Below are positions 1-5,284 of a stretch of 5,284 nucleotides of DNA, in pieces (the stretch's first letter is position 1; the number at the start of each line of letters is the position of its first letter). The position numbers and the translations under genes were made by a program. A model generated the notes under the pieces. It made no database searches. It was given only the letters and a program-made list of their open reading frames with translations, and was not told the origin of the DNA. The DNA is from Aquabacter sp. (GTDB taxonomy: Bacteria > Pseudomonadota > Alphaproteobacteria > Rhizobiales > Xanthobacteraceae), in the NCBI GenBank assembly GCA_030147645.1, contig JASBUY010000010.1:1-5284 (forward strand). The letters are read 5' to 3'.

Positions 1-2
1 TT

Positions 3-107
3 GATCCAGCCACCTGCTTCGCGAATTTCATCGAGGCCAGCGGTCATGTGCCGCGCAGAAAGGCCGGACATATGACCGCACCGTCCTCATGTGGTGAAAT
101 CGACTGA
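3..107 (+). CDS. C-terminal fragment of an unrecognised protein (partial, tentative)
   Basis: An open frame enters from the left edge in frame 3 and ends at a TGA at 105-107, giving 34 residues that begin DPATCFANFIEASG and end SSCGEID. Third codon positions are moderately G/C-rich up to about position 75 and less so afterwards, so coding is plausible but weakly supported. I do not recognise the peptide. It overlaps the start of the frame-1 reading frame that ends at 369. It could be the tail of an upstream gene, or the upstream part of the same gene separated from the rest by a frameshift. The fragment is too short to decide. Confidence 0.3.
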   Translation, partial: DPATCFANFIEASGHVPRRKAGHMTAPSSCGEID

Positions 108-369
108 AGGGCATCCTTGCACCGCGGGCCGTTCCACATATTACGGGTTCGAATGGGATTATGGCGGCTATGTCTCGGACTGGAAGGGCGGCGGCTTGGC
201 GCCGGGGCGCGACGGGTGCGTGATCGGCGTGCGCTTCGGCCCTGACTCCAATGCGCCCGACACGGCTCTGATCAAAGTGGCCGGGGACCGCCAGATGTCC
301 TCCGCGCTTCCTGCCATGCGGGCGGTCCGCCCGAGCGTGCAGCAGATCTCCATCGCCTGGCCCGAATAG
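91..369 (+). CDS. hypothetical protein, about 92 residues, start uncertain, possibly 5'-broken
   Basis: This is a frame-1 reading frame ending at a TAG (367-369) and directly followed by a terminator hairpin, which supports a genuine gene end. From about position 130 onward third positions are strongly G/C, as in the neighbouring real genes. The product is rich in aromatic residues and glycine near its start (STYYGFEWDYGGYVSDWKGG) and has two cysteines (about C10 and C43) that could form a disulfide. The C-terminus reads QQISIAWPE. There is no signal peptide, membrane helix or domain that I recognise. The start is poor: GTG codons at 91 and 94 lack a visible Shine-Dalgarno, and an in-frame TGA at 73-75 blocks extension. 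It may be a small gene overlapping the one ending at 107, or the 3' part of a frameshifted gene. Function unknown. Confidence 0.5.
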   Translation: MVKSTEGHPCTAGRSTYYGFEWDYGGYVSDWKGGGLAPGRDGCVIGVRFGPDSNAPDTALIKVAGDRQMSSALPAMRAVRPSVQQISIAWPE

Positions 370-370
370 G

Positions 371-398
371 GCGCCTGCCCTGGCCGGGCGCGGTTTTT
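371..398 (+). terminator. intrinsic terminator after the left-edge gene
   Basis: GCGCCTG (371-377) pairs with CGGGCGC (385-391) through seven pairs including one G-T wobble, with a 7-base loop. Two bases later comes a run of five T (394-398). It starts one base after the stop codon at 367-369, as expected for a rho-independent terminator of the upstream gene. A second hairpin (388-404) overlaps it and would place the T run in its loop. Confidence 0.65.
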
Positions 399-483
399 CC
401 GCGCGCCGCCTCCCCGCGTCCGATTCGCGTATTGCGTGCCGCCCCGGCCCCGGTCAGGATGACGAAAATTCCGCAATGCACAA

Positions 484-489
484 AGGGGG
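484..489 (+). promoter_or_regulatory. ribosome-binding site of mcd
   Basis: AGGGGG ends nine bases before the ATG at 499 and is the only strong purine-rich Shine-Dalgarno match nearby. It fixes the start of the dehydrogenase, including its whole N-terminal extension. An imperfect 8-pair dyad (429-436 with 472-479) lies immediately 5' of it. Confidence 0.7.
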
Positions 490-498
490 TCCATCGCC

Positions 499-2196
499 AT
501 GTCCGCCAGCGCCGCGCGCCATCTTGAAGATGATGCCATCGATGCGGTCGCCCTCGGCCGTACAGCGACCGGCCTTCTCGAAAAACTTCTCGCCGAAGCC
601 ACCTCTGCCGTGAAGGCCAAGGTGAGCGAGGGCGGCAAGCTCTCCTCGCGCCTGATTGAGGACGAGCAGCGCGCCACCCACGGCCTCGCCTGGCTTGCCA
701 CCTATGTGTTCGGCGTGCGCGAACTGGTGCATTACGCGGACCGCCTGACCGAGGCGGGTACGTTCGGCCCGGCGGAGCATCTGCTGGTGCAGATCGGCCT
801 CGGGGAATATGTCGCGCAGATTTTCGGCGGCATTCCCATGAGCCAGGGCGAGACCGTCCGGCTCGAAGACCTGTTCGTTGCGGCCGAGTCCGCCGAGGCG
901 GTGCGCACCCATCCTGCGGTTTCAGAACTGATCCGGAGCGGCAATACCGCCGCCGCGCGCAAGGCGCTCGCCGCTTTGATCCGCGCCCAGGGTCCCGGCA
1001 CCGTTGGTGATTCCGGCCTCGACGAGACCATGGCCGCCATGCGCGCCGAAATCCGCCGCTTCGTGGAGGCGGAGGTGGTGCCCCATGCCCATGAGTGGCA
1101 CCTGAAGAATGCCTATATCCCCCTGGAGATCGTCCAGGGCCTCGCCGACCTCGGCGTGTTCGGCCTGACCATCCCGGAGGAGTTCGGCGGCCTCGGTCTC
1201 TCCAAGGAGGCCATGTGCCTCGTCACCGAGGAGCTTTCGCGCGGCTATATCGGGGTCGGCTCGCTCGGCACCCGCTCGGAAATCGCGGCCGAACTCATTC
1301 TCGGCGGCGGCACGGACGAGCAGAAGGCCCATTATCTTCCCAAGATCGCCTCGGGCGAAATCCTGCCCACGGCGGTCTTCACCGAGCCCAATACCGGCTC
1401 CGACCTCGCCTCGCTGCGCACCCGCGCGGTGAAGGAGGGCGAAGGAGAGGGCGCGGTCTACAAGGTGTCCGGCAACAAGACCTGGATCACCCATCCGGTG
1501 CGCGCGGACCTCATGACCCTGCTGGTGCGCACCAATCCCGCCGAGCCCGGCTATAAGGGCCTGTCCATGCTGCTGGCCGAGAAACCGCGCGGCACCGATG
1601 AAGAGCCGTTCCCCGCCAAGGGCATGACCGGCGGGGAGATCGAAGTGCTCGGCTATCGCGGCATGAAGGAATATGAGATCGGCTTTGACGGCTTCGAGGT
1701 GCCGGCGGGCCAATTGCTGGGCGGCGAAGAGGGGCAGGGCTTCAAGCAGCTCATGAACACCTTCGAGGCCGCGCGCATTCAGACCGCCGCGCGTGCCGTG
1801 GGCGTCGCCCAGGCGGCGCTGGAAACCGGCCTTCGCTACGCCGAGGAGCGCATCCAGTTCGGCAAGCCGCTCATTTCCTTCCCGCGTGTGGCGGACAAGA
1901 TCGTGATGATGGCGGTGGAGATCGCCATTGCCCGCCAGATCACCTATTTCGCCGCCCGCGCCAAGGATGAGGGCCGCCGCACCGACCTTGAGGCGGGCAT
2001 GTCCAAGTTGCTCGGCGCGCGCGTCGCCTGGGCGGCGGCGGACAATGCGCTGCAGATCCATGGCGGCAACGGCTTCGCGCTGGAATATCCGGTCTCGCGC
2101 CTGTTGTGCGACGCCCGCATCCTCAACATTTTCGAGGGCGCGGCGGAGATCCAGGCCCAAGTGATCGCCCGCCGCTTGCTGGAAGGCGGGAACTGA
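499..2196 (+). CDS. mcd: (2S)-methylsuccinyl-CoA dehydrogenase (acyl-CoA dehydrogenase family)
   Basis: A 565-residue FAD-dependent acyl-CoA dehydrogenase, inferred to oxidise (2S)-methylsuccinyl-CoA to mesaconyl-CoA in the ethylmalonyl-CoA pathway of acetyl-CoA assimilation, with ETF as electron acceptor in the cytoplasm. Ordinary family members have about 380-400 residues. This one has an extra N-terminal region of about 170 residues with HGLAWLATYV and GGIPMSQ (110-116), which I recognise as typical of Mcd. The dehydrogenase core starts near 175. It shows FTEPNTGSD (294-302), matching the first family signature, and QIHGGNGF followed by E529, R534 and D538, matching the second. E546 in IFEGAAEIQ occupies the position of the catalytic base known in medium-chain acyl-CoA dehydrogenase. 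A short acidic Gly-rich loop (KEGEGEG, 313-319) is probably surface-exposed. The start is set by a strong Shine-Dalgarno. No other pathway gene (ccr, ecm, meaC-type) is visible. The main alternative is an uncharacterised long acyl-CoA dehydrogenase. Confidence 0.9.
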   Translation: MSASAARHLEDDAIDAVALGRTATGLLEKLLAEATSAVKAKVSEGGKLSSRLIEDEQRATHGLAWLATYVFGVRELVHYADRLTEAGTFGPAEHLLVQIGLGEYVAQIFGGIPMSQGETVRLEDLFVAAESAEAVRTHPAVSELIRSGNTAAARKALAALIRAQGPGTVGDSGLDETMAAMRAEIRRFVEAEVVPHAHEWHLKNAYIPLEIVQGLADLGVFGLTIPEEFGGLGLSKEAMCLVTEELSRGYIGVGSLGTRSEIAAELILGGGTDEQKAHYLPKIASGEILPTAVFTEPNTGSDLASLRTRAVKEGEGEGAVYKVSGNKTWITHPVRADLMTLLVRTNPAEPGYKGLSMLLAEKPRGTDEEPFPAKGMTGGEIEVLGYRGMKEYEIGFDGFEVPAGQLLGGEEGQGFKQLMNTFEAARIQTAARAVGVAQAALETGLRYAEERIQFGKPLISFPRVADKIVMMAVEIAIARQITYFAARAKDEGRRTDLEAGMSKLLGARVAWAAADNALQIHGGNGFALEYPVSRLLCDARILNIFEGAAEIQAQVIARRLLEGGN

Positions 2197-2198
2197 GT

Positions 2199-2247
2199 CC
2201 TCCGTCGCACCGCCCCAGGGGACAGCGGAGGGGCGCGGCCTGAGGCC
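2199..2247. terminator. possible bidirectional terminator between convergent genes
   Basis: The 57-base gap between mcd and the convergent transporter holds two dyads. CCTCCG (2199-2204) pairs with CGGAGG (2226-2231) around a GC-rich interior, and GGCC (2237-2240) pairs with GGCC (2244-2247) around TGA. Neither is followed by a clear T run on either strand, so intrinsic termination is uncertain. The position, right after both stop codons, is the main support. Confidence 0.35.
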
Positions 2248-2253
2248 TTGCCC

Positions 2254-3546
2254 TTATCCCGCCCCCATGGGCGCCGGCCGACCCAGAGCGAGGCCCGCGG
2301 CCACGCCGGAGAGGCAGGCCGCGGCGAGATAATAAAGCGGGACGCTCGGCAGCCAGGGCAGCAGGCCGGAAATCAATATGGGCGTCAGGCCGGCAAAGAT
2401 GCCCGACACGATGTTGAGCGACAGCGAGACGCCGGTATAGGCGATGGCCGGCGGGAAGGCGCGGACCATCACCACGGAGGCGCCGCCCACCAGCCCCCCG
2501 CCCGCGCCGGCCAGGATGAAGAGCGGCAGGACGAGGTCCGGCGCGGTGCGCGTACCCAGCAGGAACAGGCTGTCGCCCACCAGTGCCAGCAGGCACAGCA
2601 GTACGAGCGCCGGTCCCGGCCCCATGCGATCGAACAGATGGCCCGACACCGGCGCGGCGAGGATGAAGGCGGCGGTGGCGAGCGAGCCCGCGCCGAGCGC
2701 GTCCACCGCGCTCATATGGTAGAGCGACTGGAGCAGGGTGGGCCCCATCAGGCACAGCACCACGAAATGGGCGATGAAGGGCCAGAAGGCCCCGACCGAA
2801 AGCAGCACCGCCCGGCGGTGGCTCCGCAGCACCTCGCCGAACGGCAGGCGCACGGAGAGCCGCCCGCTCTCCTCCAGCGCACGGAAGACCGGCGTTTCGT
2901 GCAGTTCGCGGCGCAGGATGAGGGTGACGAGGCCGAGAACCCCTCCGAGCGCGAAGGGGATGCGCCAGCCCCAGGTGAGGATGTCGGCCTCGGGCACCAC
3001 GTGATGGACCAGTGTCGCGACGCCGATCCCCACCAGGACGCCGACTGACATGCCGCCCGCCACGAAGCCGCAGGCGCGCCCGCGATGGCTGTCCGCCACA
3101 TGCTCGGCGCCGAACAGATAGCCCCCCGCCACCTCTCCGCCCACCGCGATCCCCTGGACGATGCGCAGCAGGCACAACAGCAGAGGCGCGGCGAAGCCGA
3201 GGACCGCATAAGGCGGCAGCAGAGCAATGCCCATGGTCGCCCCCGCCATGAGCGAGACGGTGAAGGCGAAGGTGCGCTTGCGGCCGATGCGATCGCCGAA
3301 ATGCGCCAGGACCACGCCGCCGAAGGGCCGCGCGAGAAAGCCTACCGCGAACACGACGAAGGTCTGCAACTGCGCCAGCCAATGGGGAATGCCCGGCGGG
3401 AAGAAGGCCACCGCGAGCGCCGGCACGAAATAGACGAAGATGACGAAGTCGAAGAGTTCGAGCGCCCCGCCGAGGCAGGTGAGCGCGAGCGTGCGCATCT
3501 GCTCCCGCGTCAGCGCTGCGTCTTGCTTCGGGGGTTGCGGCGGCAT
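2254..3546 (-). CDS. MFS transporter, metabolite:H+ symporter (MHS) family, copy 1
   Basis: A 430-residue inner-membrane protein with the hydrophobic pattern of a 12-helix major facilitator, likely a proton symporter of a small metabolite; relatives include shikimate, 2-oxoglutarate, citrate and proline/betaine carriers. Visible features: a short cytoplasmic N-terminus, helix 1 with GGALELFDF (E30, D33), MFS motif A between helices 2 and 3 (G76, G77, G84, D85, R86, G88, R89, K90, R91), RIVQGIAVGGE (128-138) in helix 4, WRIPFALGG (from 194), ETPVF after helix 6, a basic cytoplasmic loop, GPTLLQ (268-273) and GVSLSLN in the C-terminal half. The long coiled-coil tail of ProP is absent. The ATG at 3546 is preceded on the minus strand by AGGG with 5-base spacing. 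It lies 55 bases downstream of its paralogue on the same strand, probably co-transcribed, and is convergent with mcd. Substrate cannot be assigned. Confidence 0.92.
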   Translation of the reverse strand: MPPQPPKQDAALTREQMRTLALTCLGGALELFDFVIFVYFVPALAVAFFPPGIPHWLAQLQTFVVFAVGFLARPFGGVVLAHFGDRIGRKRTFAFTVSLMAGATMGIALLPPYAVLGFAAPLLLCLLRIVQGIAVGGEVAGGYLFGAEHVADSHRGRACGFVAGGMSVGVLVGIGVATLVHHVVPEADILTWGWRIPFALGGVLGLVTLILRRELHETPVFRALEESGRLSVRLPFGEVLRSHRRAVLLSVGAFWPFIAHFVVLCLMGPTLLQSLYHMSAVDALGAGSLATAAFILAAPVSGHLFDRMGPGPALVLLCLLALVGDSLFLLGTRTAPDLVLPLFILAGAGGGLVGGASVVMVRAFPPAIAYTGVSLSLNIVSGIFAGLTPILISGLLPWLPSVPLYYLAAACLSGVAAGLALGRPAPMGAG

Positions 3547-3601
3547 GGACGCCCTGTCACCAGATAAGGTTTCCGGGCGGTATCATGCGCCGTTTAAGCG
3601 A

Positions 3602-4903
3602 TCAATGCCCGCCTGTGTCGGCGCGTCGTAGCCGGGGAAGCAGAAGCGCCAGCGCGATCCCCATGGCGCACAGCGCCAGCACATAATGAGCGTGAGCCAT
3701 GGGATCCACCTGGAGCGCCAGGGTCACGGCCAGCGGCGTCAGCCCACCGAACACCGCATAGGACACGTTGTAGGAGAAGGAGACCCCCGAAAAGGCCACC
3801 GCGGGGGGGAAGGCGTGGACCATGATAAAGGGCACGACCGAGATGGAGCCGACGGTCAGGCCCGCCAGCGCATACAGCGGCAGCAGAAGATCGGGCCGCG
3901 CCGGCACCGCATAAAAGAGCGCCGCCACCGCGACGCCCAGAGCCAGCGCGCCGAAGCCCAGAACCCGGCGCGCGCCGAGCGCATCGCACAGCGCGCCGGT
4001 GAGCACGCAGCCCGCCGTGAGGAAGAAGGTGGCGACGGCATTGGCAGTGAGGGCGGTGGGCGCGGGAATGGCGTAGCGGGTCTGGAGCAAGGTCGGCGTC
4101 ATCAGGATGACCACCACGATGCTGGCCGAGAGCAGCCAGGTCAGCAGGATGGACACGCTCACCGCGCGCAGATGGTGGCGCAGGACCACCGCGAGGGGCA
4201 GGCCGGCGGAGAGTTCACGCCGCGCCTTCAACTGCTGGAACACGGGCGTCTCCGCGAGCCAGGAGCGCAGATAGACCGCGCAGAAGCCGAACAATCCGCC
4301 CAGCGCGAAGGGGATGCGCCAGGCGTAATCGTGGATCTCCTGCGCCGAGAAGCTGCGGTTGATGGCGGTCGCCACCAGCGCGCCCAGCAGGATTCCCGAG
4401 GTGAGCCCCGCCGTCAGGATGCCGCAGGCGAGGCCTACGCGCTGGCGCGCCACATGTTCGGAGACGAACACCCAGGCGCCGGGCACTTCGCCGCCAATGG
4501 CCGCGCCCTGAAGCACCCGCATGGCGAGCAGCAGAATGGGCGCCGCATAGCCGAGCGTTGCGAAGGTCGGCAGGCACGCAATGCCGAAGGTGGAGATCGC
4601 CATCAGGAAGATGGACAAGGTGAACATGCGCTTGCGGCCCAGCCGGTCGCCGAAATGGGCCATCACGATGCCGCCCAGCGGACGCGCCAGATAACCGGCC
4701 GCGAAAATGCCGAAGGCCTGGAGCTGCACCAGCCAATCGGGAATGCCGGACGGGAAGAACAGATTGCCCAGCACCACGACGAAATAGACGAAGATGATGA
4801 AGTCATAGAATTCAAGCGCCCCGCCGAGGGCCGAAAGGCCGAGCGTGCGCATATCGGCGGCGCTGAGGCGCGCCGGGGCCGGGTCCATGGTGGTGCTCAT
4901 CAT
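3602..4903 (-). CDS. MFS transporter, metabolite:H+ symporter (MHS) family, copy 2
   Basis: A 433-residue inner-membrane transporter and close paralogue of the downstream gene. The two appear to align without a gap from M18 to about P390, offset by one residue; by eye 52 of 75 residues are identical over M18-R92. It carries MFS motif A (G77, G78, G85, D86, R87, G89, R90, K91, R92), RVLQGAAIGGE (129-139), WRIPFALGG (from 195), ETPVF, TPTLLQ (269-274) and GVSFSYN. Around helix 7 it differs from copy 1 (TWLLSAS against FWPFIAH), which may mean a different substrate. It is the first gene of the minus-strand pair. The start has two adjacent ATGs (4903 and 4900) after AAGGCGG (4910-4904), and a third at residue 6. 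The second ATG has the more usual spacing from AAGG, so the true start may be one residue shorter. Likely role: proton-coupled uptake or export of a small organic acid or similar solute, substrate unknown. Confidence 0.92.
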   Translation of the reverse strand: MMSTTMDPAPARLSAADMRTLGLSALGGALEFYDFIIFVYFVVVLGNLFFPSGIPDWLVQLQAFGIFAAGYLARPLGGIVMAHFGDRLGRKRMFTLSIFLMAISTFGIACLPTFATLGYAAPILLLAMRVLQGAAIGGEVPGAWVFVSEHVARQRVGLACGILTAGLTSGILLGALVATAINRSFSAQEIHDYAWRIPFALGGLFGFCAVYLRSWLAETPVFQQLKARRELSAGLPLAVVLRHHLRAVSVSILLTWLLSASIVVVILMTPTLLQTRYAIPAPTALTANAVATFFLTAGCVLTGALCDALGARRVLGFGALALGVAVAALFYAVPARPDLLLPLYALAGLTVGSISVVPFIMVHAFPPAVAFSGVSFSYNVSYAVFGGLTPLAVTLALQVDPMAHAHYVLALCAMGIALALLLPRLRRADTGGH

Positions 4904-5000
4904 CCGCCTTCGCGTGCCGGCCGCCTCCGGCGGTGTCGTCGGTCACGTCTCATCAGGCGCCTCACCAGAGCGCAGATCGCGACCGGTGGACGCGGGCGCT

Positions 5001-5033
5001 TTGAACGAAACGCATTGAAGGATGTTGCATAAT
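5001..5033 (+). promoter_or_regulatory. candidate promoter region upstream of tspO
   Basis: This is a locally AT-richer patch in the divergent intergenic region. TGAAC (5002-5006), 16 bases, then TGTT (5023-5026) resembles the alphaproteobacterial general-stress sigma (EcfG) consensus GGAAC-N16/17-CGTT with one mismatch in each element. Independently, CATAAT (5028-5033) is one mismatch from a housekeeping -10, but no -35 lies at the usual spacing (TTGAAC at 5001-5006 is 21 bases away). Either would leave a tspO leader of roughly 80-95 bases. Short degenerate motifs like these occur by chance, so this is only a candidate. Confidence 0.25.
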
Positions 5034-5072
5034 GAGGAAAGGGGTTCCGGTCCATGGCCCGGGCGGTCATCC

Positions 5073-5117
5073 GCTCCCGAGGCAAAGCCGTAAAAGCATC
5101 CAAACCGTCGCGGGAGC
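5073..5117 (+). promoter_or_regulatory. inverted repeat that would pair with the tspO ribosome-binding site
   Basis: GCTCCCG (5073-5079) is perfectly complementary to CGGGAGC (5111-5117), seven Watson-Crick pairs closing a 31-base loop. The 3' arm contains the GGGAG Shine-Dalgarno of tspO (5112-5116, seven bases before the ATG). If transcribed, this stem could hide the ribosome-binding site and control translation. No known riboswitch class or RNA thermometer is recognised in the loop. Confidence 0.4.
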
Positions 5118-5123
5118 CAGCCG

Positions 5124-5284
5124 ATGACATCCGCCTTGCTGAAACCGAGACAGTCGCCCGCGTTCGGATTGCTGCGGCTCGCCGTCTGCGCCGCGCTTCT
5201 CGCCGGTGTCAGCGCGCTTGGGGCTCTCAGCACCTATCCGGAAATTCCTACTTGGTATGCCGGCTTGCAAAAGCCGGCCTGGAC
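5124..5284 (+). CDS. tspO: TspO/MBR family protein, N-terminus (runs off the window)
   Basis: ATG at 5124, seven bases after GGGAG, opens a frame that stays open to the window edge (53 complete codons). The product starts with a short polar, basic segment. A hydrophobic helix follows from about residue 14 to 35 and then YPEIPTWYAGLQKPAW (38-53), which matches the conserved first helix-loop region of the TspO/MBR (tryptophan-rich sensory protein) family. These are five-helix membrane proteins of about 150-180 residues that bind porphyrins and similar ligands. In Rhodobacter sphaeroides TspO affects photosynthesis-gene expression, and in Sinorhizobium a homologue responds to nutrient limitation. 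The remaining helices lie outside the window, so the gene cannot be shown to be intact. It is divergent from the transporter pair with a 220-base gap. An 8-bp hairpin lies within the coding sequence at 5259-5278. Confidence 0.88.
   Translation, partial: MTSALLKPRQSPAFGLLRLAVCAALLAGVSALGALSTYPEIPTWYAGLQKPAW
5259..5278. repeat. perfect 8-bp inverted repeat with GCAA loop inside tspO
   Basis: GCCGGCTT (5259-5266) and AAGCCGGC (5271-5278) are exact reverse complements flanking GCAA (5267-5270), which on the sense RNA is a GNRA-type tetraloop. It lies over the codons for AGLQKPA of TspO. No T run follows within the window, so it is not a recognisable terminator. Confidence 0.6.

Noticed and set aside
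432..460. TTGCGT-N17-CAGGAT as a housekeeping promoter for mcd
   Set aside because: The -10 element matches the consensus at only three of six positions. The match is too weak to annotate.
922..2160. 412-codon open frame on the - strand within mcd
   Set aside because: It is antisense to a gene with both acyl-CoA dehydrogenase signatures. The product is rich in A, G, H and L without recognisable motifs, so it is a shadow of the G/C third-position bias.
2248..3382. Long open frames on both strands overlapping transporter copy 1 (+ 2248-3048, - 2123-3382)
   Set aside because: Arg/Gly/His/Gln-rich products with no family features. They are explained by the high GC content around the real minus-strand transporter.
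4904..4933. Short hairpin CCGCC-TCC-GGCGG (4921-4933) and alternative pairing with the AAGGCGG site before transporter copy 2
   Set aside because: Only five G/C pairs made from simple GGCGG/CCGCC words that are very common in this composition. Not enough to claim a regulatory switch.
3686..5032. 448-codon open frame on the + strand opposite transporter copy 2
   Set aside because: Its product is a low-complexity run of H, R, Q, G and E with no domain, as expected for the antisense of a GC-rich membrane-protein gene. The minus-strand frame has clear family motifs.
4943..5270. Minus-strand open frames in the transporter-tspO intergenic region
   Set aside because: They lack a convincing ribosome-binding site and domain, overlap each other, and lie opposite the recognisable start of tspO.
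1..5284. Mobile elements, CRISPR arrays, tRNA or rRNA genes, attachment sites
   Set aside because: I saw no transposase or integrase coding, no regularly spaced repeats, and no tRNA-like or rRNA-like stretch. The only sizeable repeats are the paralogous transporter segments.

Overview
The window is a GC-rich stretch of bacterial chromosome with strongly G/C-biased third codon positions. Its content fits an alphaproteobacterium: a methylsuccinyl-CoA dehydrogenase of the ethylmalonyl-CoA pathway, two MHS-type major facilitator transporters and a TspO homologue. The phylum-level guess rests on gene content and composition. The genus cannot be fixed from the sequence; a Rhizobiales or Rhodobacter-like relative is most plausible.

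Layout. (1) Positions 1-369 hold the end of an unrecognised locus. There are coding-like residues in two overlapping + frames, ending at 107 and 369, followed by a good intrinsic terminator at 371-398. (2) Positions 499-2196 (+) hold a complete long acyl-CoA dehydrogenase with an N-terminal extension of about 170 residues, recognised as (2S)-methylsuccinyl-CoA dehydrogenase (mcd). (3) The 57 bases at 2197-2253 separate convergent genes and contain short dyads that may act as a terminator. (4) Positions 4903-3602 and then 3546-2254 (-) are two tandem, clearly paralogous MHS-family transporters with a 55-base gap, probably one transcription unit. (5) Positions 4904-5123 are a divergent intergenic region. 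(6) From 5124 (+) to the window edge runs the N-terminus of a TspO/MBR family membrane protein, cut off by the window.

How it fits together. Mcd would oxidise (2S)-methylsuccinyl-CoA to mesaconyl-CoA during acetyl-CoA assimilation, passing electrons to ETF. No other gene of that pathway lies in the window. The two transporters probably move small organic acids or similar metabolites by proton symport. Their substrates cannot be read from sequence, and their convergent orientation to mcd gives no proof of a shared function. TspO is transcribed away from the transporters and may be independently controlled.

I see no convincing novel multi-gene system. The items most worth a second look are: a 7-bp inverted repeat that would pair with the tspO ribosome-binding site, an EcfG-like promoter candidate upstream of it, mutually exclusive hairpins at the terminator before mcd, the gapless tandem duplication of the transporters, and the possibly broken gene at the left edge.
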